In this document: positions 49,400 through 58,368 of the stretch, in pieces
Numbering within the stretch: the stretch's first letter is position 1
Layout: each line of letters starts with the position of its first letter
Assembly: GCA_020635235.1 (NCBI GenBank)
Contig: JACKAF010000004.1
Location: 1 to 64,000, forward strand
Source: Pseudobdellovibrionaceae bacterium
GTDB taxonomy: Bacteria > Bdellovibrionota > FAC87 > UBA2466 > JACKAF01
Direction of reading: 5' to 3'
Length of the DNA: 64,000 bases
Program-made: the position numbers and the translations under genes
Notes under the pieces: model-generated
What the model was told of the DNA's origin: nothing
Database searches by the model: none
The model's input: the letters and a program-made list of their open reading frames with translations, nothing else

Positions 49400-50851
49400 C
49401 TAGCTATCTTTTTTGGTTTCGTCGTTCGGAACAACATCGGATTTGGATTTTTCCGCGCTCTTCTGCACGAAGGCCGAATCCTCCAGATTGATTTCCTTGT
49501 AGTCCGAAAGTTTGATCAAAAACGGTACGGGGAGTTGCTCGCGTGCTACGAAGATTTGGTCGCCCTGCTTGGCGCCAAATTTCAACGTTACATTGAGCTT
49601 TTCTCCATCCTCATCGCTCAATTGAAGCACCAGTCCCGGCTTTGCAAGACCGGTATTCGGTGTCTGGCTCGTGGCGTATCGGGTGACCTTAGTATCTTGA
49701 ACCTTCGCGATCAGAGCCTCGACCTTGTGCGGGTCGATTTCTTTGTCCGGTTGATCCGCGATCGACCATTTATTGTCCTTCTTAACCAGGTCGAGCTTTT
49801 TACCACCTCGGTCGAAACGGATGCGCTTTATGTTGAAGCGGTTAAATTCGGCAAGGGAGCGGTTTCTGTACTCCTTAGCCGGACGCTGCAGTGTCTCAAG
49901 AAGTTTGGAATCCACAACGTACACGGTGTCCTTGCCAGAGCGCATCGCGTACAAAGCCTTACCGGACGCCCCAAGCTTAAGGGTCTCTGGTTGCTTGGTC
50001 CCCTTTTTCTTTATGAAGACTTCCACCGCGGGTTTCGACAAGCCATACGTCGTCAGATTGGCGGCCTTTTCAGTCGCGAAGTCTTTTGCGCGCAGATCAA
50101 GGATGGCCCCCAGCATCTTTTTTACTTCGTCCGCACTGGCGGGGATATTTTCACGAGCCAGCGTCCAGGCGTCATTGTCCGTACGGGCGAGGATGAAGCT
50201 GCCATAACTGTTTTTTACTTCCACTTCATCGACATCCGGCCGCGTGAGTGCAAACAGGTTCTTGTTCCTGTAATCAGAAAGCTTTTTGTCAAAGGTCGTC
50301 CGTAGAGATCTCGCGACTCGATAGACGGCGCCCTTTTGATCCGCCGGGATGAGGTAACTGCTGTAGCCAACCGGGGTGTCCTTCCCAATAAGAACCTCCG
50401 AAAAGTCTTCACCAGAGTTCCGTCGCACGCGAACTTTGTATCTTGGGAAATCTAGGCCATAGACCGAAAGGTCGGCCGGGTTTTCCGCTATTTCTCGTTC
50501 ATTCTTGGTGGTGGTGAGCGTACTTAAGACTGCGGCAACGGTTGAAGCGTCCGCCTCATCGTTCAGCGGCTCTGTGATCAACCACGATTTGTCGATGCGC
50601 TTAAACTTTATCGTTTCGTACTCAGGGCTAAGTTTGTCTTTTTCTTTCGCGGCGAGCAAAGCTTCCAGGTTCTTTAATCGATCGACTTCGAATTCCTGAA
50701 TGTCATTCCGAGGGATCGCAACAACCAGCTTGGCGTTTTCCTGAGCTTCTTTGCGCTTAACCTTAATGCCCTTTTCATAGACGACGTACCAGAGCACTAA
50801 AGCTACAAGCACCCCAACCAACGCCAATGTCGTCTTAAAGCTTTTCTTCAT
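49400..50851 (-). CDS. DUF4340 domain protein, membrane-anchored
   Basis: A 483-residue protein with a short N-terminal membrane span (about residues 8-26) and a long extracytoplasmic part made of DUF4340 repeats. These show as recurring W-x-I/L-x-x-P segments, Y-G-L-D-x-P and Y-G-L-S-K-P, and V-Y-x-V followed by a Y-R-N-K/R segment. DUF4340 proteins often accompany Gld-type ABC exporters, but no such transporter is visible here. The function is unknown; an envelope scaffold is plausible. The start is ATG at 50851 and the gene lies 48 bases after rpoZ. Confidence 0.82.
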   Translation of the reverse strand: MKKSFKTTLALVGVLVALVLWYVVYEKGIKVKRKEAQENAKLVVAIPRNDIQEFEVDRLKNLEALLAAKEKDKLSPEYETIKFKRIDKSWLITEPLNDEADASTVAAVLSTLTTTKNEREIAENPADLSVYGLDFPRYKVRVRRNSGEDFSEVLIGKDTPVGYSSYLIPADQKGAVYRVARSLRTTFDKKLSDYRNKNLFALTRPDVDEVEVKNSYGSFILARTDNDAWTLARENIPASADEVKKMLGAILDLRAKDFATEKAANLTTYGLSKPAVEVFIKKKGTKQPETLKLGASGKALYAMRSGKDTVYVVDSKLLETLQRPAKEYRNRSLAEFNRFNIKRIRFDRGGKKLDLVKKDNKWSIADQPDKEIDPHKVEALIAKVQDTKVTRYATSQTPNTGLAKPGLVLQLSDEDGEKLNVTLKFGAKQGDQIFVAREQLPVPFLIKLSDYKEINLEDSAFVQKSAEKSKSDVVPNDETKKDS

Positions 50852-50899
50852 CTAGAGTCCCCCTATGTACTGTGATTTCCAGAGAGGCGGTGGGACACC

Positions 50900-51121
50900 C
50901 TAGGTCGCGCTATTCCCATCCTCGGAGGTCTCGGGTTCAGCCTTGCTCACGTGCCCGGCTGCAATTTCCCGGAGTGCGATTACCGCTTGCTTGTTTGTGC
51001 TATGAGCGATGAGCGGACGGGAGCCTTTGGCCAGCTGCCGCACACGCTTGGCAGCGATGTGGATCAATTCGAAGCGGTTAGGGATTTTCTCTAAACAGTC
51101 TTCCACCGTAACTCGGGCCAC
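50900..51121 (-). CDS. rpoZ: RNA polymerase omega subunit
   Basis: A 73-residue omega subunit, which helps assemble and stabilise the beta-prime subunit. The conserved start Met-Ala-Arg-Val-Thr-Val-Glu-Asp-Cys and the helices N-R-F-E-L-I and A-A-K-R-V-R-Q-L, then N-K-Q-A-V-I-A-L-R-E-I-A, identify it. I took the GTG at 51121, which has AGGAGA five bases upstream; the longer open frame adds 24 residues without homology. A candidate promoter lies at 51174-51201. Confidence 0.94.
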   Translation of the reverse strand: MARVTVEDCLEKIPNRFELIHIAAKRVRQLAKGSRPLIAHSTNKQAVIALREIAAGHVSKAEPETSEDGNSAT

Positions 51122-51173
51122 TGAAATCTCCTGTAAAATTAAGAGTTTCCACCAAACCAATTTTGGACCCACT

Positions 51174-51201
51174 ACAATACCGCGGGGCCTCAAAAAGTCA
51201 A
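51174..51201 (-). promoter_or_regulatory. Candidate promoter of rpoZ
   Basis: On the minus strand TTGACT (51201-51196) and TATTGT (51179-51174) are spaced by 16 bases, 52 bases upstream of the rpoZ start. The match to sigma-70 consensus is good. Confidence 0.5.
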
Positions 51202-51214
51202 TGAAAATGTAGGT

Positions 51215-52513
51215 TTAGGCTGCGAGCACGCGGTGCAGATCTTCGTACAGGACGGTGGGCTGTTGGGTAAGGGGAGCGCCGGGAGAATAAAGGAGGGCCT
51301 CGTACGCGGCAAAAAACCTTCGCGCCTGATCAATCGTTTCGGTGGGCGTCTGCCGGGCGGCATAGCGGAGCAGAGACTCTCGGGTGCCCCCATCCTGATC
51401 CCACTCGGTTTTGTGTTTCAAATGCAGGACCAGAAGCTCGCTACCGAGGCGGAGAAATTTTGCGTAATCTTGGCTCGAATACGCGGCCTCGGTGTCGCGA
51501 CGTAGTTGTAGAAGTTGGTAGGCCGGGCTCTGTCGGAAGAGGCGTTGTTTTTCTTGAAGGCGCTGGACTGCCAGAGTTCCGAGCAGTCCTATGAATGTGA
51601 GCCCTTGAAGGATCCAAAACCAGGCACTGCGTTTTAGCTCAGTGACGGCAGCCCACTCGCGGCTGGGTTCCAGTTCCAGAACGGTCTCGATCGTTTGTGT
51701 GGGGGCGAGCTTCGCCTGAAATCGGAATTGACCGCGTTCACTTTGCAGGAACTCGTATCGACCCTGAGCGGGGTCAAAGAAGTTAAAGTGAATCGGCGGG
51801 ATTTCCAAATCCTCATCGTGGTTCACCGACAGGCTCCACTCGTGGTGTTGGATCTGGTACGGGGCAGAGCCTTGGGTAAAGGATCTCTTGGAAAGAACCT
51901 TCACTTGTGGTGGTAGCGAAACCTGGGCGCTTGCAATTTCCTGGAAGTTTCCTTGTCCGCGAATGGAAAAACGAAGCGTTGCCGGCTCGTTTTGTTCGTA
52001 CGGGATTTCAGGTGTGTCGAGGGAGAGTGTGAATTGACCGACGGCTCCTTCAAAATTCTCGCCTTCTTTTCTTGGAAAAGGCGGAAGTGCGCGAATGCGC
52101 AGGGGCTTGGGGGTTTCACTTTCAATAGTAATGTCCGCTTCTTCGGAGAAAGGGTTTTTAAGGACTAGCTTCATCGGACGGATCATCGGACTTTTTTCAT
52201 CAACCATCGCCGAAATGCGATACGAGCCCAGTACGATGCGGTTCCAGGGGGAGCTTGCGAAGCGGGAGTAGGGAACCAATATCTTTCCTTGCCGTAGAAC
52301 GAGGTTGTCTTTCCAGAAACCACGGAATTCTGGGAATTTAGCCACTTCGACTTCGACCGTGTTCAGATTTGTATAGAGGACAAAGTCACAGCGGATTTCT
52401 TCGCCGGCGTAGACTTCGGGTTTCGAAAATTCAGTACGGAACTGAAAGCTTTCTTCCGCGCGCAAAGAAAGGGAGAGGAATAGGGTTATAGGAATCAGTA
52501 GGCGCGCTACCAT
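51215..52513 (-). CDS. batD: BatD-family protein
   Basis: A 432-residue membrane protein of the BatD (oxygen tolerance) group. A signal peptide (residues 1-18) is followed by Ig-like beta domains: the F-x-x-x-F-S-K-P-E-V-Y-A-G-E-E-I start and a later I-P-Y-E-Q-N-E-P-A-T-L-R-F pattern. A membrane span lies near residue 300, followed by a cytoplasmic C-terminal helical domain. Bat proteins form a MoxR-linked envelope stress or protein-maturation system. It overlaps the batB/C gene by 7 bases and is the last gene of the operon starting at 57881. Only the family, not the biochemical role, is established. Confidence 0.85.
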   Translation of the reverse strand: MVARLLIPITLFLSLSLRAEESFQFRTEFSKPEVYAGEEIRCDFVLYTNLNTVEVEVAKFPEFRGFWKDNLVLRQGKILVPYSRFASSPWNRIVLGSYRISAMVDEKSPMIRPMKLVLKNPFSEEADITIESETPKPLRIRALPPFPRKEGENFEGAVGQFTLSLDTPEIPYEQNEPATLRFSIRGQGNFQEIASAQVSLPPQVKVLSKRSFTQGSAPYQIQHHEWSLSVNHDEDLEIPPIHFNFFDPAQGRYEFLQSERGQFRFQAKLAPTQTIETVLELEPSREWAAVTELKRSAWFWILQGLTFIGLLGTLAVQRLQEKQRLFRQSPAYQLLQLRRDTEAAYSSQDYAKFLRLGSELLVLHLKHKTEWDQDGGTRESLLRYAARQTPTETIDQARRFFAAYEALLYSPGAPLTQQPTVLYEDLHRVLAA

Positions 52514-54087
52514 TGTTTGCCCTTTGGTGAAGCGTCTGCTTTTTGGTTCTTGTCTCGCTGAAGGCGTTGAATGGTCTGTTGTTCTTCGCGCGCCATCATG
52601 TCAAAAATGCGTTGCTTGCGTTCCTGTGAAAATTGTTCTTTGTCGTAGTCTTTTTTTGGGCCTTTTGAGTCCTGAGGTTGTTGCCCTGACTTATTGTCTT
52701 CATCGTCAGAACCTTGTTGGGAAGCGCTTTGCATAATGCGGGAGACGAGGGCCATGTTCTCCGATAGCTTTCGGTTTGTGTCCTTTTCAAACTCCGTGGC
52801 TTCACTTTTGGTATCATAAGCGCTTTGGTAGCTTTCTAACGCTTTCTGGGGTTCTTGCGAGTACACGAACGTGTTACCCAAGTTGAAGAGAGCCTTTTTT
52901 TTGAGTATCGGATCGTCGGTCATGTAGGCCGACTCTTGAAAATATTCGGCCGCCTTGTCCAGTTTTCGCTCTTTCATGTAGGCGACGCCAAGGTTGAAGG
53001 TAAGCGTGCTGCGAACCAAAGGATCGGTGGCCTTTTCCAGAGATTGAGTAATCTCACTCACAGAAGCGCCCACTAATGTATAGGGAACTAACAACAACGG
53101 AAGCAATCGAATGGCGTACTCCCACCTGCCCATTCCAAATTCGATCGTAAACAGAAGGAGGGCGATGCTGAGGAGAATGGGATAGAATTCACGTGCGACT
53201 TCAACTGAAGTGACGACCTGAGAGGCACGTCCTCCCTGACGCAGGCGCTCTCCCAAATCGAGAATCGAGGTTAAGTCCGCGTTGAAGTAGTTTCCACCTG
53301 TCAGGTTGCTAATTTCCTGTAGTGGCTCCGCGTTCAGTTTAGTGGTGACCGTATTGCCCTTTCCGTCTTTGAGGTACGGGGTGCGGCCGAAGCGCTCGAA
53401 TTGAAACGAATGGATGGGAATGGGCGCTCCGCCAGCCGTGCCGGTGCCGACAGTGTGGATGGGGATTCCCTTTGCCTTGTAGCGGGCGAAGACTTCTTTG
53501 CGTAGTGCCTCATGGCTTTCCCCGTCGCTAAAGAGAATCACCTGCGACGGAAACCAGGTTTCCCCGCGCTGTTTTGCTTTTTCCTCTAGCTGAAAAATGT
53601 GGCGTAGTAGGGTCTGCATGGACTGGCTTAGATCCGTGCCTTGATCGGTGGTCATTTCCGGACTTAGAGTTGGCGTGATTGTAAGAATACCGCTCAGATC
53701 AGAGGTGAGGGGTACCTGTAGGTAGCCGTCTGCCGCGAACGGGAAGAGTGCCACGCGCGACTCGTTTAAAGCGTCGGCGAGTACCTCAAGGCTGCTCGTA
53801 ACGAAACCTAGTCGCGAGGGTCGGATGTCTTCGGCGACCATACTTCTTGAGATATCGATCGCAAGAAAAACGTTAGATCCCGCTCCCTGGCGGGAAGAAA
53901 TGTGCTTTCCTAACTGCGGGCGTGCGAGTGCGAGTACGCAAAAGGCGAATGCAAATAGGCTTAAAAGCATGTGGCGAAGCGAGAAGCGCGCGTTCGGTCG
54001 CTGTCTCTTCGCAAGCATGATCCAAGCGAGTACCAATACGGGCAACAGTCCCCAGAGTAGTTCAGGGTTTTGAAATTGAAGCTGCAT
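52507..54087 (-). CDS. batB: BatB-BatC fusion: VWA domain with TPR tail
   Basis: A 526-residue membrane protein. Two N-terminal spans (about 10-26 and 40-56) precede a von Willebrand A domain with the metal site D78-I-S80-R-S82, and F-S-D-G-E-S-H later in the domain. A span near residue 300 follows, then tetratricopeptide repeats (F-N-L-G-V-A-Y, then A-L-F-N-L-G-N-T-F) and a charged, Lys/Gln-rich C-terminus. In many genomes the VWA part (BatB) and TPR part (BatC) are separate genes; here they form one reading frame. I took the ATG at 54087, 26 bases inside batA. It should interact with BatA and MoxR at the inner membrane. Confidence 0.88.
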   Translation of the reverse strand: MQLQFQNPELLWGLLPVLVLAWIMLAKRQRPNARFSLRHMLLSLFAFAFCVLALARPQLGKHISSRQGAGSNVFLAIDISRSMVAEDIRPSRLGFVTSSLEVLADALNESRVALFPFAADGYLQVPLTSDLSGILTITPTLSPEMTTDQGTDLSQSMQTLLRHIFQLEEKAKQRGETWFPSQVILFSDGESHEALRKEVFARYKAKGIPIHTVGTGTAGGAPIPIHSFQFERFGRTPYLKDGKGNTVTTKLNAEPLQEISNLTGGNYFNADLTSILDLGERLRQGGRASQVVTSVEVAREFYPILLSIALLLFTIEFGMGRWEYAIRLLPLLLVPYTLVGASVSEITQSLEKATDPLVRSTLTFNLGVAYMKERKLDKAAEYFQESAYMTDDPILKKKALFNLGNTFVYSQEPQKALESYQSAYDTKSEATEFEKDTNRKLSENMALVSRIMQSASQQGSDDEDNKSGQQPQDSKGPKKDYDKEQFSQERKQRIFDMMAREEQQTIQRLQRDKNQKADASPKGKQW

Positions 54088-55093
54088 AACGTGGTGACGC
54101 TCTCCAGTACCTGAGTTCTTGAAGTAAATAGGTAACAAACATTAGCACCGTCGCGGCCAGAGCAATCCAGAAGTAAAGTTCCTCGGTCCTGCTTTTGGGC
54201 GTGACCTTTACTTTTGATTTTTCCAGTTGGTCAATCTCTGACAGGATGGCGGCAAGCGATCCCTCATCCTTAGCCATGTAAGATTTGGCCCCCGTCAGCC
54301 CTGCGATTTCCTTTAGAAGGTCCGGATTGAGGTAGGACGGAATGTGTGTCAGCAGGTGTGTGCGTTTTCCCATGATGTCATACGCGTAGATGGGAACCAG
54401 TACCCGAGAGTTTTTTCCGATTCCGATCGCATAAATGCGTATGCCCTCTTCCTTGGCGAGGTTTGAGGCGGTAATGGGGTTGATGGCGCCGACGTTGCTG
54501 TCCCCGTCGGTAATAAGGACGATGACTTTGCTTTTTGCGGTGGAACCCCGGAGTCTCCCAACGGCATTGGTTAGGGCCATGCCAATTGCCGTCCCTTGCT
54601 TTAGCTCTCGCAGCTCGACTTCTTCCAGCTGCTTTTTCAGGAAATCATAATCTCGTGTTAGCGGACACTTGGTTACGGCTTCGCCGCCAAAAGTGACGAG
54701 GCCAATGCGATCGGTATCGCGCTTCTCGATAAAATCGCGGATGACCTGCTTGGCCACTACGATGCGATTTGGCTTGAAGTCCGTTGCGTCCATACTTTCC
54801 GAGACGTCCAAGGTGAGGACAATATCGATTCCCTCTGCCCACTTTTCCGCCCACAAGTGGCGCTTTGCGGGGCGAGCGATACTTACAACTATAAGTAGTA
54901 GGGCCAAAACAGTGGCTCCGAAGAGAGCGCGGTGTACATACTTGGCGTTGCGGGTTGTGTGCCGGCGGATGGTAAGTGAAGAAAAGGGAAGTATGAGTTT
55001 GCCGCTTGTTGAACGGCGCTTGAATAAGAAGAACACTGCCAGTCCTATTGGCAGAAGAAGAAGTAGCAGCGCAAAGGGGGTGATTAGATACAT
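54062..55093 (-). CDS. batA: BatA: membrane VWA-domain protein
   Basis: A 343-residue BatA-like protein: two N-terminal membrane spans (about 5-24 and 55-74), a VWA domain with intact metal site D96-V-S98-E-S100, V-L-I-T-D-G-D-S-N, and a C-terminal span. This order fits BatA proteins of the MoxR-linked system. The start is the ATG at 55093, ten bases inside the upstream gene; no good ribosome site is visible, so coupling to upstream translation is likely. It lies directly before batB/C. Confidence 0.9.
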   Translation of the reverse strand: MYLITPFALLLLLLPIGLAVFFLFKRRSTSGKLILPFSSLTIRRHTTRNAKYVHRALFGATVLALLLIVVSIARPAKRHLWAEKWAEGIDIVLTLDVSESMDATDFKPNRIVVAKQVIRDFIEKRDTDRIGLVTFGGEAVTKCPLTRDYDFLKKQLEEVELRELKQGTAIGMALTNAVGRLRGSTAKSKVIVLITDGDSNVGAINPITASNLAKEEGIRIYAIGIGKNSRVLVPIYAYDIMGKRTHLLTHIPSYLNPDLLKEIAGLTGAKSYMAKDEGSLAAILSEIDQLEKSKVKVTPKSRTEELYFWIALAATVLMFVTYLLQELRYWRASPRYAASISKP

Positions 55094-56001
55094 AAGAGTG
55101 AGCGCTCCACGGTCTGCAGGCAATCTGAAGCCGTTTCATAGGGGACATGCGATTCTTTTGCGAACTTGATGGCGTCGCACTTGGTGAAGAGTGCCACCAT
55201 TTCCGGGGCTCCCGTGTCGCACTTTCCAAATCGGTGTGAGAACTCTTTGGTTGTGAGCGTGCGTACCGGGTAATCCAGTTTGCGTGCGTAGTAATTGCGC
55301 ACGATCTTTGTGAGTTCGTCCACTAGCCGCGGGTCTGCGGGATTTTCTTCCATGTGTTTTTTGAAGAGCTCCAGGTGGCGGCGGAGCCAATCGGCATCCG
55401 GTTCCCGAGGGATTACCGGTTCAGGCGGAGGTGCACGCACGGCAAGCTTTTTTCTGGGAAAGTATTTCTTCAAAAGGCGGTAAACAATGGGAGTCAGGAT
55501 CGCTGTGATAAGGAGAATGGACAAAAGAGGCCATAGCCACTTGGGCCATACCCAGGGGATTTCAGCTTCATCAAAACCTTCGCGCAATTCGGTGTCCTCT
55601 TCGGCGCGGGTGGAAACGACATTGAAGCTCAAGTTCTCGGTCGAATAGCTGCTCCCTTGGAACGAAAACTCCAAGGGAGGGAGCGTATATTCCCCGCCCT
55701 CATAGGCGGTAAAGGCGTAGGTCCAGACGGCGATACCATTTTCCAGTTGTCGGTCTTGTGACAGCAGTGTGAGGCCCTTTTGCGATTGCAGAAGGGATTC
55801 GTTTACCTGAATCGAGTCTACGTCGTTTTCAAAACCTTTGAGCACACGAGTGTCCAGGCGGATCTCAAGTACAGCGCGCTGTCCCGGTTCCACCTGAGGG
55901 GGAGTGAGCGTGTACTGAAGCGCGGGGGCCTCAGCACGAACACTAGAGACGAGCAGGACCGCGACGCCTAAAAAAATGAACCAGTCTTTGTAGGTAGTCA
56001 T
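55084..56001 (-). CDS. BatD/DUF4381-like membrane protein
   Basis: A 305-residue protein with a signal peptide (to about residue 23), a beta-rich Ig-like periplasmic domain (L-T-P-P-Q-V-E-P-G-Q-R-A-V-L-E-I-R), a membrane span near residue 160-180, and a cytoplasmic helical part. It lies where many Bat operons carry a DUF4381 gene, between DUF58 and batA, but its long periplasmic domain makes it look like a second, shorter BatD. The start is taken as ATG at 56001; a GTG at 56010 is possible. It overlaps DUF58 by 59 bases, an unusually long overlap. Confidence 0.72.
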   Translation of the reverse strand: MTTYKDWFIFLGVAVLLVSSVRAEAPALQYTLTPPQVEPGQRAVLEIRLDTRVLKGFENDVDSIQVNESLLQSQKGLTLLSQDRQLENGIAVWTYAFTAYEGGEYTLPPLEFSFQGSSYSTENLSFNVVSTRAEEDTELREGFDEAEIPWVWPKWLWPLLSILLITAILTPIVYRLLKKYFPRKKLAVRAPPPEPVIPREPDADWLRRHLELFKKHMEENPADPRLVDELTKIVRNYYARKLDYPVRTLTTKEFSHRFGKCDTGAPEMVALFTKCDAIKFAKESHVPYETASDCLQTVERSLLCI

Positions 56002-56824
56002 CCTGAACACTCAAGCAGAAGTAGTCGGATTTGCACTTTCGGCTTAAGTCCTCAATTTGATGTTGGTGCACAATCGCTCGTTGCTGTAACTCCTGGCGTA
56101 CATTCTTGGAGTTGGCATCGAGTAAGAAAAATTCGCCGGTCTCGGGGTCGCAGACTTCATACACGCCCTTGAGCCCGACTCCGCGTTCAGCGTCGTCCAC
56201 GCAGTGGAGCAGCACCAGTTCGTGCCGTTGAGCCAGCATGCGCAGCTCCGTGCTGAAGTCCGGGACTAGAAAATCTGAAAGTACAATGACGATTGAGCGG
56301 TTTTTCAAAACGTTTTGTGCGTAGAGCAGCGCAGGCCTAAGGTCGCTGGCCTCGCCTTGTAGCGGCTGCTGAAGGAGTGAAATCATCCCGTGCAGGACGT
56401 GGTTCTGTGTGTCGCGTGGAGGGAGGTAGAGGACCGGCTCTTTATTGAAGAAGAGCATTCCCACATTGTCTTTGGACTTCACCGCGGCGAGCCCAAGTAG
56501 AGCGAGGAGCTCGGCGTACATATCAATTTTTCGCTTTTGTACGGAGCCAAATAGCGATGAACCACTCACGTCGATTAATATGAGAACGTTGAGTTCCCGG
56601 TCTTCCTCGTACAATTTGATGGTTGGGTGTTTGGTTCTGGCGGTAACGGTCCAGCTCATGTGGCGAATATCATCGCCAGGCTCATAACGGCGAAACTCCT
56701 TAAACTGCATTCCACTTCCGTGGAAAGCGCTGCGGTAGTCGCCGGAAAGGAGAGTCGAAACGGAACGCCGCGCGACAAGTTGCAGCTGGGCCACTTGGTC
56801 CAGAATTTCCTGGGGGATATTCAA
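55943..56824 (-). CDS. DUF58 (VWA-like) protein of the Bat operon
   Basis: A 293-residue cytoplasmic DUF58 protein. The N-terminal signature A-R-R-S-V-S-T-L-L-S-G-D-Y-R-S-A-F-H-G-S-G and R-R-Y-E-P-G-D-D-I-R-H-M-S-W is intact, and a VWA-like metal site D-V-S-G-S follows. DUF58 proteins pair with MoxR ATPases. I took TTG at 56824, which has GGGAG just upstream and fits family starts; a TTG at 56854 inside moxR is possible. Confidence 0.88.
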   Translation of the reverse strand: MNIPQEILDQVAQLQLVARRSVSTLLSGDYRSAFHGSGMQFKEFRRYEPGDDIRHMSWTVTARTKHPTIKLYEEDRELNVLILIDVSGSSLFGSVQKRKIDMYAELLALLGLAAVKSKDNVGMLFFNKEPVLYLPPRDTQNHVLHGMISLLQQPLQGEASDLRPALLYAQNVLKNRSIVIVLSDFLVPDFSTELRMLAQRHELVLLHCVDDAERGVGLKGVYEVCDPETGEFFLLDANSKNVRQELQQRAIVHQHQIEDLSRKCKSDYFCLSVQDDYLQRLVHFFRRRGPARL

Positions 56825-56840
56825 AGGGCTCCCGGTGGTT

Positions 56841-57881
56841 CTAAGGAACGGCAACGGCTTCTAAGAGCCTGCCGATGACATCATCTGTATTGATGTTCTT
56901 CGCTTCGGCCTCGAACGTTAGAATGAGGCGGTGGCGAAGGACCTCGCGGGCAACGAACTTCACATCGTCGGGTGTGACGAAGTGCCGTTTTTCCATGAGG
57001 GCCTGGGCACGAGCGGCCCAGCTGAGAAATAGAGTGGCACGCGGCGATCCTCCGACCGAAATGTTTCGGCGGATATCCGCGACCGCGTCCGGGGTGGCCT
57101 CGTCCGCGCCGATAGGATGGTTTTTCCGGGTCGCTACAACGAGCCGTAGAATGTATTCCTTGATGCGTTCGTCAACGTAGATGCTATCGAGCAGTTTGCG
57201 AGCTTTAAGGACGTCATCGGTAGAAATCTTGGTTTGGGTTTTCGGTGGCGTTCCGCTGGACATCAGTTCGAGAATGGCGCGCTCTTCTTCCCGCGAAGGG
57301 TAGTCGACCTTCACTTTGAACATGAACCTGTCGAGCTGGGCCTCGGGAAGATTGTAGGTCCCTTCCTGTTCAATGGGATTTTGTGTCGCCATGACCAAAA
57401 AAGGTTGCGGCAATTGGTAAGTGGTATCGCCGATAGTTACTTGTTTCTCCGCCATCGCTTCAAGCAAGGCACTTTGTACCTTTGCGGGTGCACGGTTGAT
57501 TTCATCCGCAAGAATAATGTTGGCAAAAATAGGGCCCTTTTTCGGGGTAAATTCCTGGGTCTTTTCGTTGTAAATGAGTGTCCCGATAATGTCGGTGGGC
57601 AGAAGATCGGGAGTGAACTGGATGCGCTGAAAGTGCGTATCGAGTACTTGAGCAAGCGTCCGTACGGTTAGCGTTTTTGCTAGGCCGGGTAGTCCCTCAA
57701 GGAGTATGTGGCCCCCGGTGACCAGGCCGATAACGAGGGAACGGTTCATGTGTTCTTGCCCCACGACCACTCGGCTCATTTCGCTCAGAATGCATTCCAG
57801 CGTAGAGGCGCACTCGCGAATGGCATCCGTATCGACCGGAGCCGCGTTGGGGGCGGTTTCATTTCTGCGTTCTTGATTCAT
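56841..57881 (-). CDS. MoxR-family AAA+ ATPase
   Basis: A 346-residue AAA+ ATPase of the MoxR family. Walker A is G-L-P-G-L-A-K-T (about residues 64-71). Walker B is I-L-A-D-E-I-N-R, followed by A-P-A-K-V-Q-S-A-L-L-E-A-M, and sensor motifs A-T-Q-N-P and L-D-R-F-M-F come after. MoxR ATPases work with VWA-domain proteins as chaperones for maturation or metal insertion; here the partners are encoded downstream (DUF58, BatA, BatB/C). First gene of the operon, start ATG at 57881, divergent from the ferredoxin gene. Confidence 0.93.
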   Translation of the reverse strand: MNQERRNETAPNAAPVDTDAIRECASTLECILSEMSRVVVGQEHMNRSLVIGLVTGGHILLEGLPGLAKTLTVRTLAQVLDTHFQRIQFTPDLLPTDIIGTLIYNEKTQEFTPKKGPIFANIILADEINRAPAKVQSALLEAMAEKQVTIGDTTYQLPQPFLVMATQNPIEQEGTYNLPEAQLDRFMFKVKVDYPSREEERAILELMSSGTPPKTQTKISTDDVLKARKLLDSIYVDERIKEYILRLVVATRKNHPIGADEATPDAVADIRRNISVGGSPRATLFLSWAARAQALMEKRHFVTPDDVKFVAREVLRHRLILTFEAEAKNINTDDVIGRLLEAVAVP

Positions 57882-57960
57882 AAGCTTTTTTTCGGGAAGG
57901 AAATCTTTAGGTTAGCCGGAAAAGGCTCTATCATTTAATTATAACGGAAAAGGGGGCTCG

Positions 57961-58248
57961 ATGCCCATTGTTACCTTTTTGCCGTCCGGGAAAAAAGTGA
58001 ACGTCCCGAGCGGCACCAGCTTATTTGAGGCGGCGCGGCAGGCTGGATTGCCCATTGCATCATCCTGCAGCGGCAATTTTGTCTGTGGGCGTTGCAACGT
58101 ACAGGTTGTTGTGGGGCGTCATAATCTCTCCGAGCAGGAACAACCCGAGAAGGCGCTACTCAAACGAGAGAACCACCCTCCCACGGATCGGATTAGCTGT
58201 CAGACCCGCGTCATGGGGAATTGCAGTATTACTACGCGCTACTGGTAG
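57961..58248 (+). CDS. [2Fe-2S] ferredoxin
   Basis: A 95-residue plant/adrenodoxin-type ferredoxin. The cluster ligands are Cys36, Cys42, Cys45 and Cys79 (C-x5-C-x2-C then C), and the N-terminal strand pair P-S-G-T-S-L-F-E-A-A-R matches the fold. It carries electrons in the cytoplasm; the partner is not clear from neighbours. The start is ATG at 57961 after a GGGGG run. It lies between the divergent moxR operon and a secreted protease gene, with a 120-base gap to the latter. Confidence 0.93.
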   Translation: MPIVTFLPSGKKVNVPSGTSLFEAARQAGLPIASSCSGNFVCGRCNVQVVVGRHNLSEQEQPEKALLKRENHPPTDRISCQTRVMGNCSITTRYW

Positions 58249-58368
58249 CGAGTGTTCAGTAGCTAGATCATTTGCTAACGAAAACCCGAGTCCAAAACGC
58301 CTCTTTTCCCAGTCCTCCTGTAATCTGAAAATGTCAGCTCCATTCGTTTCTTAATCACCGGAGACATT

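Noticed and set aside
49352..50305. 317-codon open frame on the plus strand
   Set aside because: It lies antisense within the DUF4340 gene, has no ribosome site or domain, and reflects third-position composition.
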